From Chitinophaga barathri (GTDB lineage: Bacteria > Bacteroidota > Bacteroidia > Chitinophagales > Chitinophagaceae): a stretch of DNA of 64,000 nucleotides. The notes beneath the pieces are model-generated. The model saw only the letters and a list, made by a program, of their open reading frames with translations. It was not told the DNA's origin and did not search any database. The stretch lies in contig NZ_RMBX01000004.1 of assembly GCF_003807585.1 (NCBI RefSeq), positions 1 to 64,000 of the forward strand, given 5' to 3'. This document shows, one piece after another, positions 7,131 through 15,877 of this stretch. Numbering within the stretch: position 1 is the first letter of the stretch; the number at the start of each line of letters is the position of its first letter. The position numbers were made by a program, and so were the translations under genes.

Positions 7131-7367
7131 GCTTTAACATTTCTTTATAGCTATTTTAACTTTTCTACTGTAAACCAACAGTAACATTCGCCTGTCTATA
7201 GCGTTCAATAAAAGACAAGCCGGATGTGATGTTTGATATGGTGAATTGAAATGATGATGTTAGTCCGTTTATCAAATTGATAGTAATGCAGAGTAGGAGC
7301 AGGACAAGGGAGAGTTGAGAACGGACTGCATCACCGGCCATATAACAGCGATTAAATTGAAACACAT

Positions 7368-8009
7368 ATGAAAAGAACAGGATTGATTTTAAGTGTGGTG
7401 GCTGCCGGGGTAATGCTTGTAAGCAGTTGCAGGAAGGATCCGCTCAACGACATGACGGCTGAAGAATCCCGTATTTATGTTACGAATTACGATGAGCAAG
7501 CAAATTTCTCTTCTTACAAAACTTTCAGCATAGTAGATTCCGTTGCGGTCATCAGTAACCGTGAAGGCGCGGCAAAGGAACTGACCACCTACGATCAGAA
7601 CCTGCTGGCCACGCTAAAAGCTTCCATGCAGGCGCGCGGTTACACGCTGGTGGATAAAGGCGCAAAGCCGGACCTGGCCATGAACGTGAGCCGGATCGAT
7701 AATACCACCACTTCCGTAGGTTATGATCCCGGCTACTGGTCCGGCTGGCCCGGCTACTGGGATACCGGCTACTGGGGTTACCCCGGCTGGAATTACTGGT
7801 TCCCATCCTACTACACGGTATTCCGTTACAACGAAAAATCTGTTGCGGTAGACCTTGTAGACCTGAAAAATGCAGCCAGTCACGGCAACCAGCTTACCGC
7901 CATATGGAACGCGCAGCTGCGTGGTACCGGTGTTTGGACAGGCAGCAATATCGAGTCCATGCTCAAGACAGTATTTGAGCAGAGCCAGTATCTGAAAGCA
8001 TCTAACTGA
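7368..8009 (+). CDS. DUF4136 lipoprotein
   Basis: 213 residues. The lipoprotein signal peptide (KRTGLILSVVAAGVMLVSSC) ends in a lipobox with Cys21. The DUF4136 features follow: FSSYKTFSIVDSV, then TYDQNLLATLKASMQARGYT and KPDLAMNVSRI (about 55-115). After these comes a tract with repeated GYW/GYPGW units, typical of this family, and then a domain reading VDLVDLKN...LTAIWNAQLRG. The protein should be anchored in the outer membrane, facing the periplasm or the surface. It forms an operon with the barrel protein 26 bp downstream. Function of the family is unknown. Confidence 0.85.
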   Translation: MKRTGLILSVVAAGVMLVSSCRKDPLNDMTAEESRIYVTNYDEQANFSSYKTFSIVDSVAVISNREGAAKELTTYDQNLLATLKASMQARGYTLVDKGAKPDLAMNVSRIDNTTTSVGYDPGYWSGWPGYWDTGYWGYPGWNYWFPSYYTVFRYNEKSVAVDLVDLKNAASHGNQLTAIWNAQLRGTGVWTGSNIESMLKTVFEQSQYLKASN

Positions 8010-8035
8010 TTGGTGAAAGCTTAAAACGAAGAAAA

Positions 8036-8656
8036 ATGAAAAGTATCAAAACCATTATACTCGTACTGATCGGCTCGCTGGGCGTGAGCAGCGCTTTTGC
8101 CCAGAGCAGGCCGCCGGTATCCTTTAACGTGAATTATTCCATCGCGCAGCCGCTCGGCTCCCTCAGCGACTATGCCAAAAATACGAGCTTCCGCGGCTGG
8201 ACTGTCGGGTTCCAGTATGCGCTGAACGACCGCCTGAGCCTGGGTCTCAAAACAGGTTTCAACGATTTTTATGAAAGAGTGCCCCGCGCCGTTTATCCCG
8301 GTAAAGGTGAAGATGTAAGCGCCGTGCAGACGCGTACGCTGCAAACCATTCCTATCCTGGCCACCGTGCAGTATTCGCTGGCCCCCGCTGATGCAAGGGT
8401 GATCCCTTACGCAGGCCTGGGTGTGGGTACCGCCAACATGAACTACGAGAAGTACTGGGGTGAGTTCGTGGAACAGGAAAACAAATGGGCGTTCCAGGTG
8501 AGCCCGGAGCTGGGCGTCAACGTGCCTTTCGGGAAATATTCGCCTTTTATGCTGAACGCGAACGTGCAGTATAACTACGCGCCATTTAAAGTGAACGAGA
8601 TTTCAAATTTCAGCTCGATACAAGCAAACATTGGAGTGAAGTTCCATATCCAGTAA
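8036..8656 (+). CDS. outer-membrane beta-barrel protein
   Basis: 206 residues with a signal peptide (SIKTIILVLIGSLGVSSAFA, cleaved before QSRPP). The mature part alternates polar and hydrophobic residues in about eight strands, for example GWTVGFQYALNDRLSLGLKT and VIPYAGLGVGTANMNYEKYW, and ends in a strand FSSIQANIGVKFHIQ. This is the OmpA/OmpW-like small barrel typical of the phylum's outer-membrane beta-barrel families. It is encoded in an operon with the DUF4136 lipoprotein, suggesting that both act at the envelope. Confidence 0.85.
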   Translation: MKSIKTIILVLIGSLGVSSAFAQSRPPVSFNVNYSIAQPLGSLSDYAKNTSFRGWTVGFQYALNDRLSLGLKTGFNDFYERVPRAVYPGKGEDVSAVQTRTLQTIPILATVQYSLAPADARVIPYAGLGVGTANMNYEKYWGEFVEQENKWAFQVSPELGVNVPFGKYSPFMLNANVQYNYAPFKVNEISNFSSIQANIGVKFHIQ

Positions 8657-8685
8657 CCACAATTCAACGGAACATGTGAGAGTGA

Positions 8686-8715
8686 GGGGCCGCCGGGGGG
8701 CGGCCCCATTTTTTT
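8686..8715. terminator. strong terminator between convergent genes
   Basis: GGGGCCGCC (8686-8694) pairs with GGCGGCCCC (8699-8707) around GGGG and is followed by seven T's reading rightwards. It ends the barrel gene and overlaps the stop of the convergent apbE gene. Confidence 0.85.
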
Positions 8716-9694
8716 ACCGTTGTTCAAAGAATCCTTCGGAATATTTTTCACGTACCTGCCCGTCCGTATCCTTGTAGATGTACAGAGCGCCCAGTTTCAG
8801 TTTCGGGTGGTGGCGGATAAATTCTAGCCCTTTGTCCACCCCGAGCAATATCAGTGCGTTGTCATACGCATCCGCCGTCATGGCGTCCGGTGCGGTAACG
8901 GTTACGGTAATGATGTTGTTGTGAATGGCTTCGCCGGTACGGGGATTGATGGTATGCGCAAAGCGGGTGCCGCCTTCGTCGAAGAAACGCTGGTAATTGC
9001 CGCTGGTGGCCACCGCACCGCTGGTCATCATCAGCAGGGATTGTTTTCCCTCGCCCTGTTGCAGCCTTTCGATGCCAACGCTCCAGGGCAGTCCTTTTTC
9101 ATTATTCCCCAATGCCACCAGTTCTCCGCCCACATCCACGAGGTAGTTGGAAATACCGCGCGAAAGCAGGAACCTCGCAATCACGTCCGAGGTGTATCCC
9201 TGGGCAATGCCGTTGCAGTCTATCTCCACGCCCGGTTCTTTTTTGATCAGGTAACGGGAGCGCAGCGTGAGGTTTTGATAATCCACATGCCGGAGTGTAC
9301 GTTTGATCGCGTCTTCGGAAGGTTTCCCGTTGGTATGCCGCTCCACGCCAAAACCCCAGAGGTCCACCAATGGTTTTACCGTGATGTCGAACAGGCCGTC
9401 CGTGATGCGGGATACTTCCTGCGCTTTTTTTACCACGGCGCGCATATGATCGTCCATCATCACTTTATCCCCTTTATTGAACCGGTTGATCAGCGAGCTG
9501 GGCACGTACAGGGAAAGGGAACGGTCTATCTGTCTGAAGAGGCCATCTATTTCAGGTTGCAGGGAAGTGGTATCCCGGCTGAGATATTTAATTACATAAT
9601 AAGTGCCCTGTGCTTTGCCCGAAAGGGTAATGGCCTTTTGAGCGGAAGTGCTAACGGTGAAGCATATACTTAGCAGCAATAATAAACCCTTCAT
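8714..9694 (-). CDS. apbE: FAD:protein FMN transferase (ApbE)
   Basis: 326 residues with a signal peptide (KGLLLLLSICFTVSTSAQ), so periplasmic. ApbE transfers FMN from FAD to a threonine or serine of target flavoproteins such as Na+-NQR or Rnf subunits. Family motifs are GTYYVIKY near the start, SRITDGLFDITVKPL, the FAD-binding GVEIDCNGIAQGYTSDVIAR, the catalytic-loop region YLVDVGGELVALG, and the metal-site FAHTINPRTGE (the H-T-I-(D/N)-P-R motif). It follows the acyl-CoA dehydrogenase gene by 21 nt, so the two are probably co-transcribed. Confidence 0.93.
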   Translation of the reverse strand: MKGLLLLLSICFTVSTSAQKAITLSGKAQGTYYVIKYLSRDTTSLQPEIDGLFRQIDRSLSLYVPSSLINRFNKGDKVMMDDHMRAVVKKAQEVSRITDGLFDITVKPLVDLWGFGVERHTNGKPSEDAIKRTLRHVDYQNLTLRSRYLIKKEPGVEIDCNGIAQGYTSDVIARFLLSRGISNYLVDVGGELVALGNNEKGLPWSVGIERLQQGEGKQSLLMMTSGAVATSGNYQRFFDEGGTRFAHTINPRTGEAIHNNIITVTVTAPDAMTADAYDNALILLGVDKGLEFIRHHPKLKLGALYIYKDTDGQVREKYSEGFFEQR

Positions 9695-9715
9695 GCGTAC
9701 AATTTAGTAAAAACA

Positions 9716-10894
9716 TCAGGAAAATGCATTCTGCCCGGTAATATCCATACCGGTGATGAGGAGGTGTATTTCATGGGTACCTTCATAGGTGAGTACGCTT
9801 TCGAGGTTCATCATGTGGCGCATGATGGGATATTCGCCGGAAATGCCCATGGCTCCCAGTATCTGCCGGGCTTCGCGGGCAATGTGGGTGGCTGTTTCGC
9901 AGGCATTGCGTTTGGCCATGGATATTTGCTCGGGAGTGGCTGTATTGTTGTTTCTGAGCACGCCCAGCCGCCAGTTGAGCAGCTGCGCCTTGGTGATCTC
10001 GGTGATCATTTCGGCCAGTTTTTTCTGTATCAGCTGGAATCCGCCGATGGGCCGGCCGAACTGTACCCTTTCCCGCGAATAACGCAGGGCGGTGTCGTAA
10101 CAATCCATGGCCGCGCCGATGGCTCCCCAGGCGATGCCGTAGCGCGCGCTGGAAAGGCAGGAGAGAGGCGCCTTCAGCCCGAATGCCTCCGGCAATATAT
10201 TCGTTTTGGGTATCCGTACATTATCCATCACCAGTTCGCCGGTGGCGCTGGCGCGCAGGCTCCATTTATTGTGCGTCTCTGGCGTGGTAAATCCTTCCAT
10301 CCCCCGTTCCACGATCACCCCGCGCACTCTTCCTTCCGGGTCTTTAGCCCAAACGAGGGCAATATCCGCAAATGGCGCGTTGGAGATCCACATTTTGGAA
10401 CCGTTCAGCAGGATATGATCGCCGTCGTCATCAAAGTAAGTGAGCATTCCGGCGGGATTGGAGCCAAAGTCCGGCTCCGTGAGCCCAAAACATCCCATGA
10501 TCTCCCCGGTGGCCATTTTGGGCAGGAAACGGCTTTTCTGTTCCTCGCTGCCATAGGTAAAAATGGGGTGCATCACCAGGGAGCCCTGCACCGAGGCGGT
10601 GGACCTCACGCCGCTGTCTCCCCGTTCCAATTCCTGCATCATCAGGCCGTAGGAAATATAATCCAGGCCGCCTCCGCCGTATTCCACAGGGATAGTCGGG
10701 CCAAAACAGCCCTGCTCTCCAAGGCCCTGCAAAATATGGTTGGGGAACGCGGCCCGCTGGCAATAATCATCTATCACGGGGGTGACGGCTTTTTTTACCC
10801 ATTCCCGTACAGACGTGCGCACGAGTTTATGTTCTTCGGTAAGCAGCTCGTCCAGTTGGTAATAATCCGGCGATTGAAACAGGTCCTGGTGCAT
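9716..10894 (-). CDS. gcdH: glutaryl-CoA dehydrogenase-type acyl-CoA dehydrogenase
   Basis: 392 residues, the length of the FAD-dependent acyl-CoA dehydrogenases. Signatures are GCFGLTEPDFGSNPAGM (flavin contact), KMWISNAPFADIALVWA, the second signature around RQILGAMGISGEYPIMRHMM, and YEGTHEIHLLITGMDITG containing the catalytic base Glu. The start YYQLDELLTEEHKLVRTSVR and the E-Y-G-G-G-G-L-D-Y motif are those of glutaryl-CoA dehydrogenase, which oxidises and decarboxylates glutaryl-CoA to crotonyl-CoA in lysine and tryptophan breakdown. A general short-chain acyl-CoA dehydrogenase is the alternative. Confidence 0.88.
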   Translation of the reverse strand: MHQDLFQSPDYYQLDELLTEEHKLVRTSVREWVKKAVTPVIDDYCQRAAFPNHILQGLGEQGCFGPTIPVEYGGGGLDYISYGLMMQELERGDSGVRSTASVQGSLVMHPIFTYGSEEQKSRFLPKMATGEIMGCFGLTEPDFGSNPAGMLTYFDDDGDHILLNGSKMWISNAPFADIALVWAKDPEGRVRGVIVERGMEGFTTPETHNKWSLRASATGELVMDNVRIPKTNILPEAFGLKAPLSCLSSARYGIAWGAIGAAMDCYDTALRYSRERVQFGRPIGGFQLIQKKLAEMITEITKAQLLNWRLGVLRNNNTATPEQISMAKRNACETATHIAREARQILGAMGISGEYPIMRHMMNLESVLTYEGTHEIHLLITGMDITGQNAFS

Positions 10895-10973
10895 GGGTAA
10901 AGATTTTGTGTCTGCTCCTAATTTACGGAATTACACCAAAGTTGCTAACTTCGGCACAGCAAATCTGATCTGT

Positions 10974-11414
10974 ATGGCCAAACTGATGCCCGTCTTCCTG
11001 CTGGCGGTGTTCCTGACTTTTGTGATCGCCAGTTTTTCTTCCCGTTTTTCACGGATCAAATCATCTGAAACTGGTCATTCTGTTGCCGGTATAGACACGG
11101 AGGTGCAGGCGGAAGTAAAACAGTATTGGATGGTATTCCTCGAAACCGGCCCGAATCAGCAGCAGGATCCGGCCAGCACGGCGCTTATCCAGGAAAAACA
11201 TATTGCGGGCATCCGGAAACTGGCGGCTGACGGAAAGCTGCTGGCGGCGGGGCCTTTCAGGGGAGATGACAATCTCCGGGGGATCTTCATTATGGATTGT
11301 AAAGACAGCCTGGAGGCGGTTGCGCTCATCAATGCGGACACCGCCGTGATGACCGGCAGGCTGAAATACACGATCAAACCCTGGTGGACTGTGAAGAACT
11401 GCCTGTTCCGGTAG
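10974..11414 (+). CDS. YCII-domain protein with N-terminal membrane anchor
   Basis: 146 residues from the ATG at 10974. A longer frame back to 10893 overlaps the divergent dehydrogenase start and is not preferred. A hydrophobic segment (MPVFLLAVFLTFVIASF, residues 5-21) anchors or exports the protein. The YCII domain (about 45-140) shows YWMVFLETGPNQQQ, then QEKHIAGIRKLAADGKLLAA, GPFRGDDNLRGIFIMD and LKYTIKPWW. YCII domains are ferredoxin-like folds with a conserved His-Asp pair, and most have no known reaction. The membrane segment is unusual for the family. A -7-like TAACTTCG lies at 10945-10952. Confidence 0.75.
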   Translation: MAKLMPVFLLAVFLTFVIASFSSRFSRIKSSETGHSVAGIDTEVQAEVKQYWMVFLETGPNQQQDPASTALIQEKHIAGIRKLAADGKLLAAGPFRGDDNLRGIFIMDCKDSLEAVALINADTAVMTGRLKYTIKPWWTVKNCLFR

Positions 11415-11488
11415 TTTTTTTACCGCCAGGTGTCTATATTATTTTCATAAACCGTTTGTGGTAAAGCATTTACTCACCTTCCCGGCAT

Positions 11489-11517
11489 AAAAAAAGCGCC
11501 CTGTGTTACAGAGCGCT
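11489..11517 (-). terminator. pyrF terminator
   Basis: On the minus strand AGCGCTCTGT-AAC-ACAGGGCGCT makes a 10-bp stem (one G-U pair) followed by a T-run. It lies 30 nt past the pyrF stop and may also serve the convergent YCII gene. Confidence 0.85.
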
Positions 11518-11546
11518 CCTGGTATTCATTCAATCTTTTTTGTCCT

Positions 11547-12347
11547 TTACAGGTATCCCGCCATTTCTTTCTGCAATTGCAGGGCGGCGGCGTGTGCATC
11601 GTCCGCAAATCTTTCGTCGTTGCCGGCATAGATCACGGCGCGGCTGGCGTTTACCAGCAGGCCTGCTTCCTTGTTCATCCCTTTTTCAGAAATGTCTTTC
11701 AGGCTGCCGCCCTGCGCGCCCACGCCGGGTACGAGGAAGAAGTGGTCCGGTACGATCTTGCGGATATCCGCCACCACGTCCGCCTGTGTGGCGCCTACCA
11801 CGAACATCATATTGTCCGGTGAGCCCCAGGAAGCGCAGGTGCGTATTACCTTTTCGTAAAGTTTTTCATCTTTCAGCGGCTGCATCTGGAAATCAGCGCT
11901 GCCTACGTTGGAGGTGAGCCCGAGCACGATCGCCCATTTTTCGGGGAACCCGAGGAAGGGCTGCACGCTGTCATGCCCCATGTAAGGCGCCACCGTCACG
12001 GAATCGAAGCCGTATGTTTCGTAAAAGGTTTTGGCGTAATAAGAGGAGGTATTGCCGATGTCGCCGCGTTTGGCGTCCGCAATGGTGAAAATTTCCTTCG
12101 GTATGTATTCCACGGTGCGTTGCAGGCTTTCCCAGCCGCGGATGCCCTGGCATTCATAAAAAGCTGTGTTGATCTTATATGCAACGCAAAGGTCTTTTGT
12201 AGCGTCGATGATAGCCTTGTTGAAGGCGAACATCGGGTCGGGGTGGGATAACAGGTGTTTGGGAATCTTGTGAATGTCCGTATCGAGGCCGATACATAAA
12301 TAAGACCGCCTGTCCCTGATAAGCTGCACCAATTCCTGTCTATTCAT
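11547..12347 (-). CDS. pyrF: orotidine-5'-phosphate decarboxylase
   Basis: 266 residues, matching the longer subfamily 2 OMP decarboxylases. It converts OMP to UMP, the last step of pyrimidine synthesis. Visible motifs are LCIGLDTDIHKIP (substrate Asp), the catalytic Lys-Asp segment IADAKRGDIGNTSSYYAK, VTVAPYMGHDSVQPF and FLVPGVGAQGG near the phosphate site. Transcribed alone with its own terminator. No other pyr genes are nearby. Confidence 0.95.
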   Translation of the reverse strand: MNRQELVQLIRDRRSYLCIGLDTDIHKIPKHLLSHPDPMFAFNKAIIDATKDLCVAYKINTAFYECQGIRGWESLQRTVEYIPKEIFTIADAKRGDIGNTSSYYAKTFYETYGFDSVTVAPYMGHDSVQPFLGFPEKWAIVLGLTSNVGSADFQMQPLKDEKLYEKVIRTCASWGSPDNMMFVVGATQADVVADIRKIVPDHFFLVPGVGAQGGSLKDISEKGMNKEAGLLVNASRAVIYAGNDERFADDAHAAALQLQKEMAGYL

Positions 12348-12462
12348 AGTATAATTTGCAATTAGGAGCGAATTTCCGGCATTTTTACCAAATCCCCATT
12401 TTGATTTTCCGATTTAAGTGCTTATTTTTTGCTTCACCACGGTATGTAAAAACTAGATTCCC

Positions 12463-13326
12463 ATGAAATTAAGCGCGTTGTTTAGCCTGTTATTCGTTTC
12501 GGCTGTGTCTTTTCTGCAATCGAATGCGCAGGAGGTAAAACTACCACAGATAGGCGTTGCCACTTCTTTTGACAATGACAGCCTGCTCAGCAGCGCCGGT
12601 TTTGTTTATATCGAAGAATCCGCCCGCAAACTGCTGGCCCCCGGCGTGGAAGATTCCACCTACCGCCGCCAGCTGGCCAGCCTGAAAGCCATGAAGCTCG
12701 AAGTACGCTCCTGCAACCTGTTTTTACCCGGCACTATACGTCTCTTCGGCCCCGGAGCGGATGAAAAACAAATACTCGGGTATGTGGACACCCTGATGTT
12801 CCGCGCCAGGGAAGCCGGTATCAAACTCATCGTATTCGGCAGCGCCGGATCCCGCAAGCTGCTGGACGGCATGGACCCGCAGGTTTCCCTGAAAGAACTG
12901 ATCGCTATCTCCCGTAAAATGGCGGAAGTGGCTGCGAAATACGACAGGATCATCGCCATCGAAAACCTGAACAAATCCGAAGACAATTTTATCAACTCCC
13001 TGGAGATCGTCACCGAGATCGTAAAAGCCGTGAACCATCCCAATTTCAGGATCACCGCGGACATTTATCATATGAAAAAAGAAGGAGAAGACCCGGAACG
13101 GATTGTAAAAGCGGCGCCCTGGCTTGTGCATTGCCACATTGCCGAAAAAGAAGGCCGCCGCGCCCCGGGCACTTTGCCGGAAGATTTTACGCCATACCTC
13201 GCCGCCTTAAAAAGAGCCAACTTCAAAGGCCGTATTACCATGGAATGCAGCTGGAAAAACATAGCGGAAGAATGCAAGCCCGCCCTCGTTTACCTGCAAA
13301 AACAACTGGCGGAAGCATATAAATAA
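12463..13326 (+). CDS. secreted sugar phosphate isomerase/epimerase-like TIM barrel
   Basis: 287 residues with a signal peptide (LSALFSLLFVSAVSFLQSNA, cleaved before QEVKL). The rest is an AP endonuclease family 2 / xylose isomerase-like TIM barrel. Segments include LIVFGSAGSRKLLDG, IIAIENLNKSEDNFINSL (metal-binding Glu in IENLN), FRITADIYHMKKEGED (Asp and His) and HCHIAEKEGRRAPG. The secreted form is common in this phylum beside Gfo/Idh oxidoreductases, as here (50 bp to the next gene). The pair probably handles an oxidised or epimerised sugar outside the cytoplasm. The substrate is unknown. Confidence 0.82.
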   Translation: MKLSALFSLLFVSAVSFLQSNAQEVKLPQIGVATSFDNDSLLSSAGFVYIEESARKLLAPGVEDSTYRRQLASLKAMKLEVRSCNLFLPGTIRLFGPGADEKQILGYVDTLMFRAREAGIKLIVFGSAGSRKLLDGMDPQVSLKELIAISRKMAEVAAKYDRIIAIENLNKSEDNFINSLEIVTEIVKAVNHPNFRITADIYHMKKEGEDPERIVKAAPWLVHCHIAEKEGRRAPGTLPEDFTPYLAALKRANFKGRITMECSWKNIAEECKPALVYLQKQLAEAYK

Positions 13327-13376
13327 ACATAACAATAAGCACACATACACAGCACTCACAACAAAAAAAGATCCAT

Positions 13377-14747
13377 ATGACTGAAGTAAAAAAGGACCGC
13401 CGCGAATTCCTCAGGCTTTCCCTGATGGGGGGCGCAGGCGTTGCCCTGAGCGCAATGGGGATGCCGGCCAGCAGCTATGCACGCATCATGGGCGCGAACG
13501 ACAGGGTAAACGTAGGCGTGGTAGGGTTTTCCGACCGTTTCCGCCAGGCGCTCATGCCTTGCTTTATGAACAATCATAAAGAACTGAATTTCGATATCGT
13601 GGCCGTATCCGACATCTGGAACAGGAGAAGGGACGAAGGCAAAGCCATCCTCGAAAAACAACTGGGGCACAGCGTTCAGACCTGTGTGAACAATGACGAA
13701 CTGTATAAAATAAAAGACCTTGACGCTGTTATGATCGCCACGGCGGACTTCCAGCATGCCTTTCATACCACCGAAGCAGTCAACAACAAAAAGGATGTGT
13801 ACTGCGAAAAACCTTTCGCGGAAACCATGGCGGACGCCCGTATGGCCCTCAAAGCTGTAAAAGCATCCGGCAGGGTGTTCCAGGTGGGCACGCAGCGCAG
13901 GAGCGGCCCCAGCTATCATTCCGCCGCAAAGTTCATCCAGGACGGCAAATTTGGCCCCATCACCATGGTGGAAATGACCTGGAATGTAAACCAGCCCGGC
14001 CGCTGGCGCAGGCCGGACCTTACCGGCACCATCAAAGAATCCGATGTGGACTGGCAACGTTTCCTCTGCACCCGCCCCAAAGACAGCTGGGACCCGCGCA
14101 AATATCTTGAATTCCGCCTTTTCTGGCCTTATTCCTCCGGTATCTTCGGCCAGTGGATGACGCACCAGATAGATACTGTACACTGGTTCAGCGGCCTCAA
14201 ACACCCCCGCAGCGCAGTGGCAAACGGTGGCATCTACCAATGGAAAGACGGACGCTCCAATGCGGACACGCTCACCGCCGTATTCGACTACGGTCCTGAA
14301 AACGACCCCGCCACCGGCTTCCAGGTAGTGTATAGTTCCCGCTTCCACAACTCAGCCGGCGGCACAAAAGAACTTTATTACTCAAACGGCGGCATGATCG
14401 ATATGAGCACGAATAAGATCAGCCCCACCGGCGGCCTGAGGGAAAGAGAAGCCAAAGAAATGGGCATGAAAGCCAACCTCCTCCCCGACATGGACATAAG
14501 CATATCTGCTGCTGCCGTAGAAGCCGGCGCAAATACAGGCGGAGACGACACCACGAACGCACACGTGCGCAACTGGATGGAATGCGTAAGGAAACAGGAC
14601 GTTAAAACAAACGCACCGATAGAAGCCGCTTATTCCCATTCCATCGCGCTGATCATGGGCACAGCCGCTTACAGGACCGGTTTAAAAGCAACATTCGACG
14701 AAACCAAACAAGACGTAATCGTAGGAGGGAAGGTGTTTACACTATAA
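13377..14747 (+). CDS. Tat-exported Gfo/Idh/MocA-family oxidoreductase
   Basis: 456 residues. The N-terminus has a twin-arginine signal (KKDRREFLRLSLMGGAGVAL), indicating folded export with bound cofactor. The Rossmann domain (about 40-170) holds RVNVGVVGFSDRFRQ, the strand IVAVSDIW, and the family's signature DVYCEKPFAETMADA (EKP lysine, about 141-155). The second domain contains GHVFQVG-like VFQVGTQRRSGPSYH and the metal- or substrate-contacting GQWMTHQIDTVHWF. Secreted members act on sugars or glycans with tightly bound NAD(P). Operon partner of the TIM-barrel protein upstream. Element 1 of the hairpin family terminates it. Confidence 0.88.
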   Translation: MTEVKKDRREFLRLSLMGGAGVALSAMGMPASSYARIMGANDRVNVGVVGFSDRFRQALMPCFMNNHKELNFDIVAVSDIWNRRRDEGKAILEKQLGHSVQTCVNNDELYKIKDLDAVMIATADFQHAFHTTEAVNNKKDVYCEKPFAETMADARMALKAVKASGRVFQVGTQRRSGPSYHSAAKFIQDGKFGPITMVEMTWNVNQPGRWRRPDLTGTIKESDVDWQRFLCTRPKDSWDPRKYLEFRLFWPYSSGIFGQWMTHQIDTVHWFSGLKHPRSAVANGGIYQWKDGRSNADTLTAVFDYGPENDPATGFQVVYSSRFHNSAGGTKELYYSNGGMIDMSTNKISPTGGLREREAKEMGMKANLLPDMDISISAAAVEAGANTGGDDTTNAHVRNWMECVRKQDVKTNAPIEAAYSHSIALIMGTAAYRTGLKATFDETKQDVIVGGKVFTL

Positions 14748-14770
14748 TTTCCGCCTTTCCTCTCCATGGT

Positions 14771-14878
14771 GGGCTGGTTCAAATTGTATGTTTTAAGAAA
14801 ATAAACTGGGCGTTGTTTCTTTTGGGCAATGGGCACAGTATTTTCTTAAAACATACAATTTGAACCAGCCCTTCTTTT
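14771..14878 (+). repeat. variable-arm hairpin, element 1 (also terminator)
   Basis: Arms 14771-14803 and 14839-14871 are a perfect 33-bp inverted repeat (starting GGGCTGGTTC). The 35-nt spacer 14804-14838, read on the minus strand, begins CTGTGCCCATTGCC and ends GCCCAGTT, as in elements 2 and 3. The arms share nothing with theirs. TTCTTTTTTT follows the right arm, so it can terminate the oxidoreductase gene that ends at 14747. It has the opposite orientation to elements 2 and 3. Confidence 0.85.
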
Positions 14879-15011
14879 TTTGACTTCGTTGAAAGTTATA
14901 GTGTTTGGGTGGGGAGCAGGAGAAATTGGTTAATTAAGGTAGCGTTTTCCGCTTTTGCATGGGCGGGGGAGACTTCTTCCAGCAACAAACCCTCTCATTT
15001 CCCTGGATTAG

Positions 15012-15129
15012 AGGCCGTAGGAATTTAAAGAAATAATTTAAAATTTCGTAAAAAGCTGTGCCCACAGCCCTGAAGCCACAATGCCCAGTTCTTTTTAGGA
15101 AATTTTAAATTATTTCTTTAAATCTCCGC
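15012..15129 (+). repeat. variable-arm hairpin, element 2
   Basis: Arms 15023-15046 and 15100-15123 are a perfect 24-bp inverted repeat, extended by TAAAAAG (15049-15055) / CTTTTTA (15091-15097). The 35-nt loop 15056-15090 begins CTGTGCCCA and ends GCCCAGTT. Flanks AGGCCGTAGGA (15012-15022) and TCTCCGCTT (15123-15131 region) are shared with element 3. The right arm contains the last codons and the stop of the PaiB-like gene. Confidence 0.85.
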
Positions 15130-15739
15130 TTCGTTTGAGCATTTCGGCGGCGATTTCCTGTGACTGGGAGTTGGGATCGTTTTGCAGGTGTTGTACCACG
15201 CTGGCGTAGTCTTTTTCGTTTTTGTTCTGGCTTAGTTTGAAGCGGGTATCCACGCGGGTGATCGTGATCTCAAAACCGGTGATGGCTTTGAGATTGTTGT
15301 GCAGTTCTTTTTCGCCGATGTCTGAAATGCTTACGGGGTGGGCGCTTGCGGCTTCGTATTTGTTCATCAGGGCGGTGAGCGATTCGGTCAGTTCCTGTTC
15401 GCTCTGGATGCGCAGGGTGCCGTATATATGCACCGCAATATAATTCCAGGTGGGGATTTTGTCTTTTTCGTACCAGGAAGATGAAATATAAGCGTGCGGG
15501 TCTGAGAATACCGTCAGGAAGGTCTGGCCGCTGGTGAAGGTGGCGGACTGGGTATTTGCATTGGCAATATGCCCCCGCAGCACGTATTCTCCGGGCATTT
15601 TTTCCTCCAGCTCCACAGGCAGGTGCGTACCGACAGGCAGCCCGTCCTGTATGCTGATGAGTAGCGCGAAGCTATGTTTCCGGATAAATTCCGCGATGTT
15701 ATTCCAATCTGTTTCCTGGTGAAGGCGGGGAGCATACAT
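15110..15739 (-). CDS. PaiB-family FMN-binding protein
   Basis: 209 residues. PaiB-type proteins are dimeric split-barrel FMN binders, described in Bacillus as negative regulators of sporulation and protease genes. Motifs are MYAPRLHQETDW, then HSFALLISIQDGLPVGTHLP, GHIANANTQ, and the family core AYISSSWYEKDKIPTWNYIAVHIYG. The C-terminal tail ends SGDLKK, and these codons lie inside the right arm of hairpin element 2. The gene follows mrp on the same strand, 288 bp away, with element 3 between them. The regulatory role is by analogy. A heme or flavin-linked detoxification role is possible. Confidence 0.88.
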   Translation of the reverse strand: MYAPRLHQETDWNNIAEFIRKHSFALLISIQDGLPVGTHLPVELEEKMPGEYVLRGHIANANTQSATFTSGQTFLTVFSDPHAYISSSWYEKDKIPTWNYIAVHIYGTLRIQSEQELTESLTALMNKYEAASAHPVSISDIGEKELHNNLKAITGFEITITRVDTRFKLSQNKNEKDYASVVQHLQNDPNSQSQEIAAEMLKRSGDLKK

Positions 15740-15877
15740 AGGCTAAAATTTGAGTACTGGGGAAATAAATCAAGGCCAAGGAAAACAATCACAGAACGCA
15801 GTCAGGAAACACAATCACAGCCAGGGCTTGGATAATCCGGCATTTCAAAACAAACCTCATCCCCCCTTTGGGCTTAA

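Noticed and set aside
9764-10900. 378-codon plus-strand ORF over the acyl-CoA dehydrogenase
   Set aside because: The opposite strand carries full acyl-CoA dehydrogenase signatures. The ORF is a shadow due to codon bias.
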